The notes under the pieces were generated by a model, which was not told the DNA's origin, did not search any database, and was given only the letters and a program-made list of their open reading frames with translations. A DNA stretch of 33,215 nt from Desulfobotulus mexicanus (lineage in GTDB: Bacteria; Desulfobacterota; Desulfobacteria; Desulfobacterales; ASO4-4): contig NZ_VDMB01000001.1 of the NCBI RefSeq assembly GCF_006175995.1, forward strand, positions 421,946 to 455,160, read 5' to 3'. Both the position numbers and the translations under genes were made by a program. This document shows, piece by piece, positions 24,619-33,215 of the stretch; position 1 is the stretch's first letter, and each line of letters opens with the position of its first letter.

Positions 24619-25098
24619 GTTTTCAGGCAGACCGGGCCTGTGATCTGGGTGTGGATATAGCGCAGATTTTCAGGCTATAATGATCTTGCCTGTGAATAGA
24701 ATTGCTGGTGATAAAGAAATACAGATAAAAAACCATAGTAAATATGTGTCGTACCTGTTCCGTAAGGAAGCCATCTAAGGCTGTCATTGAGGCTTAACAG
24801 GAGCATGGTGAATGTCTTTTCCGGGTTGAGTAACGCCTTTCCTTTGAGGAAGGCGTTTTTATTTTTGGTGGCGGACTTGCAATTTCAGCATAAAAATATT
24901 TTAATGACTATCATCTTTGATCCAGAATCCGGCTTATAGTAAGGTCTGGTTCTTATTCTCTCATAATTTCTGCGTTTTTTTATTATGTTTGTAAACCTTG
25001 TGTTTTTGTCGGATATCTTCCTTACTCTGTTACGGGGTTTGCCTTGAAAAATCGGGTTCTGGATTTCCGGCTCTCCCGCCACCTAATAATGGGGCATT
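24619..25098. other. Intergenic region between diguanylate cyclase and cheR
   Basis: This ~480-nt gap has a terminator at 24832-24867. No convincing gene was found; short frames here lack support. No good sigma-70, sigma-54 or sigma-28 promoter for cheR could be defined by eye, and cheR has only a weak ribosome-binding site. Confidence 0.5.
24832..24867 (+). terminator. Rho-independent terminator downstream of the diguanylate cyclase gene
   Basis: AACGCCTTTCCT (24832-24843) pairs with AGGAAGGCGTT (24847-24857) with one bulged T, followed by TTTATTTTT. It lies 213 nt after the GGDEF gene and 231 nt before cheR. Confidence 0.8.
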
Positions 25099-25941
25099 AT
25101 GTCTGGTATTCCTTCGTTTGATTTGAGTGATAGAGATTTCAGTTTTTTCAGCCGTCTTGTGTATGAAAAATGCGGAATTTCTCTGCATGATGGAAAAAAG
25201 GAACTGGTGCGCTCCCGTCTTTCCAAGCGTCTCAGAGAACTGCACTTTTCCGGTTTCTCCCAATACCTAAAATACCTTCAGTCACCGGACGGTGAAGATG
25301 AGCTGATTCTGATGCTGGATGCCATTTCCACCAACCTCACCAGCTTTTTTCGGGAAAAACGGCATTTTGATTTTCTTGAAAAAGAGGCTTTGGAAAGCAT
25401 TACTGCTCAGATGAAACGGGAGAGCCGACGGGAGCTGAATATTTGGAGCGCTGGTTGTTCCACCGGAGAAGAGCCGTATACGCTGGGAATATGTCTTTCA
25501 GAAGCACTGGGGGCATCCTCCGGCCTGAAGGTGAAAATTCTGGCGACGGATCTTTCCACCCGTGTTCTGGATACGGCTCAGTCGGGTATTTATCCCAGTG
25601 CCAGGGTGGCAGGGCTCCCGCAGGATCTTCTCAAGCGTTATTTTCTTAAGGGAAGGGGAAAAAGGCAGGGGCAGGTGCGGGTGAATCCTGAAATCCGCAG
25701 TATGATTACTTTCCGCCGTTTCAATCTTATGGACCCGTTTCCTGCAGGTGTCCGTTTTGATGTCATATTCTGTCGCAATGTGATGATTTACTTTGATAAG
25801 CCTACTCAGGAAGTTCTTGTGGGAAAATTTCATCAGTCACTTAGGCAGGGGGGGTATCTCTTTATCGGTCATTCCGAAAGCCTGATGGGTATAGAGCATC
25901 GTTTCCGCTATGTCCAACCGACCATTTACCTTAAAAGCTGA
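25099..25941 (+). CDS. cheR: Chemotaxis protein methyltransferase CheR
   Basis: CheR methylates glutamates of chemoreceptors with S-adenosylmethionine. The 280-residue product has the helical N-terminal domain (FFSRLVYEKCGISLHDGKKE, RLSKRLRELHFSGFSQYLKYL) and the catalytic domain with the SAM motif IWSAGCSTGEEPYTLG (near 115-130) and DVIFCRNVMIYFDK followed by GHSESL. It is the first gene of the che cluster, 21 nt ahead of cheA. No C-terminal pentapeptide-binding or TPR extension is present. Confidence 0.96.
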   Translation: MSGIPSFDLSDRDFSFFSRLVYEKCGISLHDGKKELVRSRLSKRLRELHFSGFSQYLKYLQSPDGEDELILMLDAISTNLTSFFREKRHFDFLEKEALESITAQMKRESRRELNIWSAGCSTGEEPYTLGICLSEALGASSGLKVKILATDLSTRVLDTAQSGIYPSARVAGLPQDLLKRYFLKGRGKRQGQVRVNPEIRSMITFRRFNLMDPFPAGVRFDVIFCRNVMIYFDKPTQEVLVGKFHQSLRQGGYLFIGHSESLMGIEHRFRYVQPTIYLKS

Positions 25942-25962
25942 GTCTTTTTAAGGGAGGTTTTT

Positions 25963-28224
25963 ATGGAAAAAACGGCATCTGGCATTCAGGCCGTTCTTGA
26001 TGAAGTGGCTTTGAAGGTTGTCATGCTTGAGGCAGATGACATTCCGGGGCTGGGTATTCTGCTTTCTGATCTGGATCGTCTTGGTTCTTCATTGGCAGCT
26101 TCGGATCTGCCGGAATCTGCAGGTCAGCTTCTTTCTTCTGTGCGGATTTTTACTGAGCGTCTTATTCTTGGCGAAGTTAGCGATACTGTCCCTTTGGAGA
26201 ACAGTATTACTCTTTTGCAGGAAATGGACAGAGCCTCTACACGGGGGATCAGCTGGGACGGGGATATTTCTTCTCTTGTTAATGAGCTGAAGGGGACCTT
26301 GCCTTCGGATCAGCCTCAGGCTGAAGAAACCTGCAATAAGAAAGCTTCTTTATCTGCAGATACTGAAAGTGGCGGTTTTGACGGTGACAGAAGTTATAAG
26401 GATCAGGATCTTGAAATACTGGCGGATTTTGTGGTGGAATCCCTTGAAAGTCTTGAAAACATTGAAGTACGTTTGATTGATCTGGAGGAAGACCCTGGGG
26501 ATGTGAAAATACTCAATGATATTTTCCGCCCCTTTCATACAATTAAGGGAGTTTCGGGTTTTCTGGATCTTTTTGAAATAAATCGTCTTGCCCATAGTAC
26601 GGAAAATCTTCTGGACAGTGCCAGGGAAGGTAAACTCGGGCTTAGCCAGGAATTTATTGATCTTATTTTGAGTTCAGTGGATACCCTGAGGGAATTGATC
26701 GGTTGCGTGCGTGGCAGCCTCAGTGAGGGCGGCAGAATGAAAGGCTGTGGCGTGGATATTCATCCACTCATGGAGCGCATGGATCAGTATAAGGACAGCC
26801 CTGTATCCGGCAGGCTGGGAGAAATTCTTGTAAAACGGGGCCTTGTCGATGAACAGGCTATAGAGGATGGCCTGAAGAAACAGGAGGCCTATGGAAAGCC
26901 TCTGGGCGAAATTCTGATTTCAGAAAAAAAAGTGAGTCCAAAGGATGTGGTTTCCGCCCTAAGGGATCAGAAGCGGGGAAGGCAGAACGGTAACGGCAAA
27001 GGGGCTGCCCTGCAGGTAAAGGTGGATACGGCGAAGCTCGACAACCTTGTGGATCTCACGGGTGAACTGGTGATTGCCCAGGCTATGCTCCGGCAGCAGG
27101 CTCTGGATAAGGCCAGGGATTTTTCCCAGAATATGGGGCGTCTCGGGCAGATCGTTTCGGATATTCAGCGTCTGGCCATGGGGATGCGCATGGTGCAGAT
27201 TGGCAATACCTTTCAGAAGATGCACCGTCTTGTACGGGAACTTGCCAAGGCGGGAGGAAAGCAGGTTGTTCTGGAAATGTCGGGTCAGGATACGGAAATT
27301 GACCGCAATGTCGTTGAAACCCTTTATGAGCCCATGGTGCATATGATCCGTAATGCCGTGGATCATGGGCTGGAAACGCCCGAAGAAAGACTGGCTTCTG
27401 GAAAGCCGGAGAGGGGTACGATTTTTTTGAAGGCCTACCATAAGGGTGGCAGTATTGTTATTGAGATGTCCGATGATGGTCGCGGACTGGATGCGGAACG
27501 AATTTTAGCTAAGGGCGTTGAGCGGGGGATAGTTTCTCCGGATGCCCATCCCACAAAGCAGGAGATTTTTGAGCTGATCTTCCATCCCGGTTTTTCAACG
27601 GCTGCAGCCATTACCGATGTTTCCGGCAGAGGTGTTGGTATGGATGTGGTGAAAAGGGTACTGGAAACTCTGAGGGGGCGTCTGGATATCCATTCAGAGC
27701 CAAAGAAGGGGACAACCTTTGTTCTGGCCCTTCCCCTGACCATGGCCATCATTGACGGTATGCTGGTCCGGGTTGGCAGGGAACGTTACATTATTCCTGC
27801 CATTGCCATTTTAGAATCTTTTCGCCCGGCAAAAAAGGATGTCTTCACCGTCGCCAATCATGGTGAAATGGTCATGGTTCGGGGATCTTTGGTACCGCTT
27901 ATCCGCCTTGGTCAGATCTGTGATGTGCCAGAAGACAGGACGCAGCCATGGGAAGCTCTGGTGGTGGTTGTGGAAAACAAGGAACGAAGACGGGCCCTGC
28001 TTCTGGATGAGCTTTTGAGTAAAGAGGAGTTTGTCATTAAAAGTATGGGAGAAACCTTCTGTAAGCTGGGTTTTCTTGCGGGGGCTGCGATTCTGGGGGA
28101 CGGTTGTGTGGGCTTGATTCTGGATATGGCAGGCCTTTTTGACATGACAGAGAATCTGGTGCCAACTGAAATGAAAAGCCGGAATTCAGAAATGATTACC
28201 GAAGGGCAAGAGGAGGGCCGGTGA
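25963..28224 (+). CDS. cheA: Chemotaxis histidine kinase CheA with an inserted MshEN-like module
   Basis: This 753-residue kinase starts with a helical extension (1-110) without a phosphorylatable HxxKG. An Hpt domain follows at about 148-250 with the phosphorylation site H192 (FHTIKG). Next comes an insert at 284-336 made of two 24-residue motifs five residues apart. The first, R284-L-G-E-I-L-V-K-R-G to Q307, fits the MshEN c-di-GMP-binding consensus; the second (P313-L-G to Q336) is partly degenerate. Then come the dimerisation helices (~353-420), the ATPase domain (HMIRNAVDHGLE, DDGRGLD, GRGVGMDVVK) and a CheW-like domain (~595-735). There is no separate P2 domain. The 3' end overlaps cheD by 4 nt. 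Kinase identity is certain; ligand binding by the insert is inferred. Confidence 0.96.
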   Translation: MEKTASGIQAVLDEVALKVVMLEADDIPGLGILLSDLDRLGSSLAASDLPESAGQLLSSVRIFTERLILGEVSDTVPLENSITLLQEMDRASTRGISWDGDISSLVNELKGTLPSDQPQAEETCNKKASLSADTESGGFDGDRSYKDQDLEILADFVVESLESLENIEVRLIDLEEDPGDVKILNDIFRPFHTIKGVSGFLDLFEINRLAHSTENLLDSAREGKLGLSQEFIDLILSSVDTLRELIGCVRGSLSEGGRMKGCGVDIHPLMERMDQYKDSPVSGRLGEILVKRGLVDEQAIEDGLKKQEAYGKPLGEILISEKKVSPKDVVSALRDQKRGRQNGNGKGAALQVKVDTAKLDNLVDLTGELVIAQAMLRQQALDKARDFSQNMGRLGQIVSDIQRLAMGMRMVQIGNTFQKMHRLVRELAKAGGKQVVLEMSGQDTEIDRNVVETLYEPMVHMIRNAVDHGLETPEERLASGKPERGTIFLKAYHKGGSIVIEMSDDGRGLDAERILAKGVERGIVSPDAHPTKQEIFELIFHPGFSTAAAITDVSGRGVGMDVVKRVLETLRGRLDIHSEPKKGTTFVLALPLTMAIIDGMLVRVGRERYIIPAIAILESFRPAKKDVFTVANHGEMVMVRGSLVPLIRLGQICDVPEDRTQPWEALVVVVENKERRRALLLDELLSKEEFVIKSMGETFCKLGFLAGAAILGDGCVGLILDMAGLFDMTENLVPTEMKSRNSEMITEGQEEGR

Positions 28225-28700
28225 GAGTGATTGTTGGCGTTTCCGATATGAAAGTCAGCGCAAATCCGGGTGATGAACTGGTTACCTATTCTCTGGGTTC
28301 CTGTATTGGCATAGTTATCTATGACCCGGTGGCCAAGGTTGGGGGGATTCTGCATTATATGCTTCCGGAATCATCACTGGATCCGGAAAAAGCCAGAAAG
28401 AATCCTTATATGTTTGCTGATACAGGAATTCCTGCCCTTTTTAAAGCAAGCTATGCTTTGGGGGCTAAAAAACAGCGCATGAAGGTTGCCATTGCAGGAG
28501 GAGCTCAGATTCTTGATCAGCAGGGTTTTTTCAATATCGGTAAAAGAAACCATATGGCAGTAAAGAAAATGTTTTTCCGCAACAATGTTATTGCAAATCA
28601 TGAGGATGTGGGTGGCAATGTTAACCGTACTGTCCGGTTGAAAATTGTCTCCGGAGATATTCATATAAAAGTTGGCGGAGAAGGGGAGAAAAAGCTATGA
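28221..28700 (+). CDS. cheD: Chemoreceptor glutamine deamidase CheD
   Basis: CheD deamidates receptor glutamines and in some systems works with CheC/CheX-type phosphatases. In the 159-residue product the catalytic pair is visible: C28 in YSLGSCIGIVIYD and H45 in GGILHYMLPE. AIAGGAQIL and a DVGGNVNRTVRLKIVSG segment follow. I use the GTG at 28221 (GTGA overlap with the cheA stop), which has GAGGAGG upstream. An internal ATG at 28248 would cut the conserved start. Confidence 0.95.
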   Translation: MRVIVGVSDMKVSANPGDELVTYSLGSCIGIVIYDPVAKVGGILHYMLPESSLDPEKARKNPYMFADTGIPALFKASYALGAKKQRMKVAIAGGAQILDQQGFFNIGKRNHMAVKKMFFRNNVIANHEDVGGNVNRTVRLKIVSGDIHIKVGGEGEKKL

Positions 28701-29545
28701 GCGCTATTTCGGAACTGATCCGTGAAATTGACGGTTTAAAGCCCATGCCCCAGATTGCTCAGCAGGTTCTGGCACTGGCGGAAGATCCCATGGCGGATAC
28801 TCAGAAAATTGCCGAGCTGATTCGTTTTGATCCTTTTATTACGGCAGATCTTTTGAAAATGTGCAATTCCGCATACTTTGCAAGAAGCCGTACCATTGAC
28901 TCCGTTCATGATGCCATCAATATTTTAGGGATGAACCGTATTGTGGATCTTGTGGTTATGAAATGCGGGGCAGGCAATTTTTCAGGGGAACAGCAGGGCT
29001 ATGGTCTGGATGAGGGAGCTTTGTGGAAAAAAGCGGTAAGCTGCGCCATTATTGCAAGGGATCTGGCTGTCAGAGTAGGACTTGCAGACCGGCATCTGGT
29101 TTTTACTGCGGGTCTTCTCAGGGATATAGGCAAGGTGATTCTAAGCCGTTTTGTGGGAGAGCGCTTTGGGCGTATTCAGCAGTTGGTGGCTGAGGAGAAT
29201 TACAGTTTCCGGGAGGCGGAAAAGAAAATCCTCGGTGTGGATCAGTCTGAACTCTCCGGCATTGTAGCCAAAAAATGGGGCTTCAGTCCCCGTTTGCAGA
29301 CCCTGATACGTAACTCTCATATGCCCGAAGGCGTCGGATTTTCCGATCATGCCGTTAATGTTGTTTATGTGGCAGATCAGGTCTGTATCATGCTGGGTAT
29401 AGGTGTGGGGCTGGATGGTCTGGCCTATCGCTTCCACAGGGAGGCTTTAAAGGTTCTCGGCCTTGGGGCAAGGGATCTGCAGGAAATTATTGCCGGCTTT
29501 GGAGATAAGATTCGGGAAGTTGAAGATCTTATCGGATCTTTTTGA
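28697..29545 (+). CDS. HDOD-domain signalling protein
   Basis: This 282-residue protein has an HDOD domain across most of its length: LKPMPQIAQQVLALAEDP, IAELIRFDPFITADLLKMCNSAYF, and VHDAINILGMNRIVDLV. The motif that would be HD in true phosphohydrolases reads LLRDIGK (R142-D143), so metal-dependent catalysis is unlikely, as in most HDOD proteins. The domain is common in two-component and c-di-GMP networks but its activity is unclear. The gene overlaps cheD by 4 nt (ATGA) and sits between cheD and cheY, so it is a fixed member of this chemosensory operon. Confidence 0.9.
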   Translation: MSAISELIREIDGLKPMPQIAQQVLALAEDPMADTQKIAELIRFDPFITADLLKMCNSAYFARSRTIDSVHDAINILGMNRIVDLVVMKCGAGNFSGEQQGYGLDEGALWKKAVSCAIIARDLAVRVGLADRHLVFTAGLLRDIGKVILSRFVGERFGRIQQLVAEENYSFREAEKKILGVDQSELSGIVAKKWGFSPRLQTLIRNSHMPEGVGFSDHAVNVVYVADQVCIMLGIGVGLDGLAYRFHREALKVLGLGARDLQEIIAGFGDKIREVEDLIGSF

Positions 29546-29947
29546 AAAAGCTCACAAGGGGGATATTCATGGCTTATAAAATGCTGGTGGTGGATGATTC
29601 CCAGCCCATGCGTTCTGTAATTAAAAAAACAATCCGTGCTGCGGGGTATGGGGATGCTGATTTTCTGGAGGCTTCCAATGGAAGGGAGGCTTTGGCCCTT
29701 GTGGGAGAAAGCTGGCTGGATCTTGTGGTTACGGATTACAATATGCCGGATATGAACGGTATGGAAATGATAGAAGAATTTAAAAAAGATGCTGTTCTGG
29801 CAGGAATCCCAGTGCTGGTTGTAACAACGGAGGGAAGCCTTGAAAAAGTTGAGGCTTTTTTACAGATGGGCGCTGCGGGATATATAAAAAAGCCTTTTAG
29901 TCCGGAACAGATAAGGGAGAAAATAGTCGCCATATTAGGAGAACCCC

Positions 29948-31484
<1,537 letters not shown>

Positions 31485-31895
31485 GATGTTCCGCCGCAGG
31501 CGCATAGCCACCCAGGCAATTTGTCTGTGACGTGATCTTAGTCTTATAGCTTTTTGTCCTGTGTTGAAGCGGCAGGCTTGCCTCCACAGATAGAATGAGC
31601 TTTTTTGCTTGCCATAGCAGGCTTGAACACGCTGTTATTTTGTCGGTTCATACAGCTTGCTGTTTTTATTAGAACTCCGTCATTCAAGCTTGAAAAGGCT
31701 ATATTGTTTGCATCATAGATTTTAGGTTTATGGTTTGAGTGCCGGAATCCGAAACGATTGCAAGTCACTGGCAAAGATTCAGGGTGCTTTGCAATGGTAT
31801 GAAACTGCTGAAATCATAGCTTTGGAATTTCGGAATAAAATTGTGCTGATCAATTACTATTCGTCTTTTTAATTTTTTTATTTGAGAGGGGTTCT
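31485..31895. other. Intergenic region between cheB and the thioredoxin-fold gene
   Basis: About 410 nt of low-complexity, A/T-rich sequence. No convincing gene, clear terminator for the che operon or clear promoter was found. A minus-strand 76-codon frame at 31544-31774 has no ribosome-binding site and reads as low-information sequence. The next gene has GAGAGGGG ahead of its ATG. Confidence 0.4.
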
Positions 31896-32810
31896 ATGAA
31901 GGTGTTTTCCAGGGGTCTTTTTTTTGTTTTGATTTTTTGCGTTTCTCTTTTTCCTTTTCTTGCCTTTGGCGGGGTGCCTTCAGAAGAGATTGTCTCTTTA
32001 AATGTGGAAAATCTGAAAAAAAGTATTGCCCAGCGTACTGTTCTTTCATGGGGGCAGAAGGATGAGCGCTTTCAGAGTTTTGGTCCAGATCAGGTTCGGG
32101 TGGATCAGCAGATTCCCATAAAGTTCAAAGACAGTGTTCTCTTTGCAGTGAAAGTCGCCCTGATCCTGCCTCCACCTGAGAATAAAGAGGAAGTTCTTCT
32201 TCTGGTGGTGGATGCTGGAGGCCAGATGCAGTTTACCGATATTCAGGATCTGGCTTCGGGCCGCAGCCTGTTTGAAGAGCCCATGTCTGTTCTGAGGCGC
32301 ATAGAAAAGCTCCCTGCAGATTTTGGAAAACAGCTTTTTCAGGGTAGCGGAATGAATGAGCTTGTTGTGGTTTCTGATCCTTTCTGTCCCTATTGTCGTC
32401 AGGGATGGGCTTTTTTGAAAGGCCAGAGGGAAAAGATGAAAAGCCTCCGTCTGGTTCATTTCCCTTTGAACCGGATTTCAGAACTTGTCTGCATGGCTCT
32501 GGCGGATGCCGAGGCCAGAGATTTTAAAGTGCTTGAGATGACAGATTTTGTATATGGAGAGCTTCATTATATTCAGGATCCTAAGGCCATTGTTAATCAG
32601 TTTATGAAGGCATTTCCTGAGCTTAAAAAGAACTGGGGTGAAGATGCCGATTCCGCACTGAACTATCTGGAATCAAAATATGCCGACAAAGTGAGAAAGG
32701 AAAGGATGGATGCCCAGGCGCTGGGTATTCAGTCTACCCCCATCTTTTTTGTTAATGGATATATGGTGGAAGGTTTCAGGGCTGATAAGCTGGGCGAGTT
32801 GCTGAAGTGA
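31896..32810 (+). CDS. Exported thioredoxin-fold protein with CPYC motif (DsbC/DsbA-like)
   Basis: This 304-residue protein begins with a signal peptide (MKVFSRGLFFVLIFC, hydrophobic to about residue 24, likely cut near AFG-G). Residues ~30-150 form a domain without a recognised family that could serve for dimerisation, as in DsbC/DsbG. From ~154 there is a thioredoxin-like fold with the redox motif C164-P-Y-C167 (VVSDPFCPYC) and a cis-proline loop QSTPIFFVNG (P282). It probably acts as a periplasmic disulfide isomerase or oxidase. CPYC is found in DsbG-type and some other Dsb proteins, so the exact role stays open. Confidence 0.85.
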   Translation: MKVFSRGLFFVLIFCVSLFPFLAFGGVPSEEIVSLNVENLKKSIAQRTVLSWGQKDERFQSFGPDQVRVDQQIPIKFKDSVLFAVKVALILPPPENKEEVLLLVVDAGGQMQFTDIQDLASGRSLFEEPMSVLRRIEKLPADFGKQLFQGSGMNELVVVSDPFCPYCRQGWAFLKGQREKMKSLRLVHFPLNRISELVCMALADAEARDFKVLEMTDFVYGELHYIQDPKAIVNQFMKAFPELKKNWGEDADSALNYLESKYADKVRKERMDAQALGIQSTPIFFVNGYMVEGFRADKLGELLK

Positions 32811-32816
32811 AAAAAG

Positions 32817-32851
32817 GTTTCCTTCCTCTCGCTCACCGGGAGGGGGGAAAC
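32817..32851 (+). terminator. Hairpin after the thioredoxin-fold gene
   Basis: GTTTCCTTCCTC (32817-32828) and GAGGGGGGAAAC (32840-32851) pair over 12 positions, counting two G-T wobbles, 6 nt after the stop. No T-run follows, so it may be a weak terminator or a stabilising hairpin. Confidence 0.5.
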
Positions 32852-33000
32852 ATTGCCTGCTTTCGGCGTATATTCAGTCCCGGAAAGATTCTTTAATCTA
32901 CTTCCTGCATTAAGTTTATAAACCCCGATTCTTTTTTTGCTGAATAAGTTCTGTTTTTAAAGGCTGTTACAAAAAAAATAAAAAGGTATGAAAAAAGTCG

Positions 33001-33029
33001 TTGACAGACAGGTCCTGAATCGATAGTTT
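33001..33029 (+). promoter_or_regulatory. Candidate ribosomal RNA promoter
   Basis: A perfect TTGACA stands at 33001-33006. Likely -10 sequences are TAGTTT (33024-33029, 17-nt spacer) or GATAGT (33022-33027, 15-nt spacer). A long A-rich stretch just upstream (32971-32998) resembles an UP element, as expected for an rrn operon. The 16S gene starts about 120 nt downstream. Confidence 0.5.
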
Positions 33030-33152
33030 GCGCCTCGTTGCTCACGGAGCGGCGGATCGAAAGAAATCGATCTTTGAAAATCAGATAGTGAAAGATAAAG
33101 AACATGCCCCTTTAGTATCCCGCCTTTTTAAGGTGGGGGTAGTACCAGAGAT
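33030..33152 (+). promoter_or_regulatory. 16S rRNA leader with boxA-like antitermination site
   Basis: GATCTTTGAAAA (33069-33080) resembles the boxA element of rRNA leaders. A GATCG/CGATC pair lies just before it. A hairpin around 33118-33139 (TCCCGCCTT and AAGGTGGGGG) could be one side of the RNase III processing region. Confidence 0.5.
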
Positions 33153-33215
33153 TCAACGGAGAGTTTGATCCTGGCTCAGAATGAACGCTGGCGGCGTGCT
33201 TAACACATGCAAGTC
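33153..33215 (+). rRNA. rrs: 16S ribosomal RNA, 5' end only
   Basis: AGAGTTTGATCCTGGCTCAG begins at 33160 and corresponds to E. coli position 8, the classic 27F primer site. GAACGCTGGCGGCGTGCTTA and ACACATGCAAGTC follow. The window ends within the gene. The exact mature 5' end is estimated from the E. coli numbering. Confidence 0.97.

Noticed and set aside
24861-24880. Possible sigma-54 element (TGGCGGACTTGC) near the diguanylate cyclase terminator
   Set aside because: The GG-to-GC distance is too short for a -24/-12 promoter.
25000-25040. Possible sigma-28 promoter for cheR (TAAA followed by TCGGATAT)
   Set aside because: The spacing is about 13 nt instead of the usual ~15 and only 5 of 8 bases fit the -10 element.

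Overview
The window comes from a dissimilatory sulfate-reducing bacterium, most likely a member of the Desulfobacterota (Desulfobacteraceae or a close relative). The main evidence is an aprBA-qmoABC block, encoding APS reductase and its membrane electron-transfer partner, in the order usual for sulfate reducers. The rest of the gene complement (YkgJ protein, Obg/ProBA/NadD/RsfS/GpmI cluster, multi-protein che cluster) fits this. Species cannot be named from the sequence alone.

Region 1, 1-4200, minus strand: an accessory, decaying repeat region. Two almost identical AAA-ATPase-like/PD-(D/E)XK genes (515-2074 and 2359-3906) alternate with three remnants of a second, related ATPase gene (173-472, 2174-2296, 4034-4183). 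One remnant carries an in-frame amber codon, one loses homology after about 18 codons, and one has lost its start codon. The two intact copies are mosaics: long near-identical blocks flank two short, strongly diverged segments.

Region 2, 4213-5882, minus strand: an SDR-family protein whose active-site lysine appears to be Asn, and a YkgJ-type cysteine-cluster protein.

Region 3, 5883-14217, plus strand: a long promoter-bearing leader, aprB, aprA, a terminator, a 58-nt near-perfect inverted repeat, then qmoA, qmoB, qmoC and a terminator. AprAB reduces APS to sulfite and AMP. QmoABC is the complex proposed to carry electrons from the menaquinone pool to AprAB.

Region 4, 14371-22538, plus strand: a good sigma-70-type promoter is followed by a tightly packed housekeeping run: an unknown membrane protein, rplU, rpmA, obgE, proB, proA, nadD, rsfS, gpmI and an HsdR_N-like protein. 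Many of these genes overlap. The run ends at a terminator shared with a convergent zinc-ribbon/HEAT gene.

Region 5, 23599-31484, plus strand: a diguanylate cyclase with its own terminator, then cheR-cheA-cheD-HDOD-cheY-cheX-cheB. The CheA contains an inserted MshEN-like module resembling the c-di-GMP receptor domain of type II secretion/MSHA ATPases, next door to a c-di-GMP synthase gene. This is the most interesting functional hint in the window. No cheW or chemoreceptor gene is present.

Region 6, 31896-33215: an exported thioredoxin-fold (DsbC/DsbA-like, CPYC) protein, then an rRNA promoter and leader and the first ~63 nt of a 16S rRNA gene cut by the window edge.
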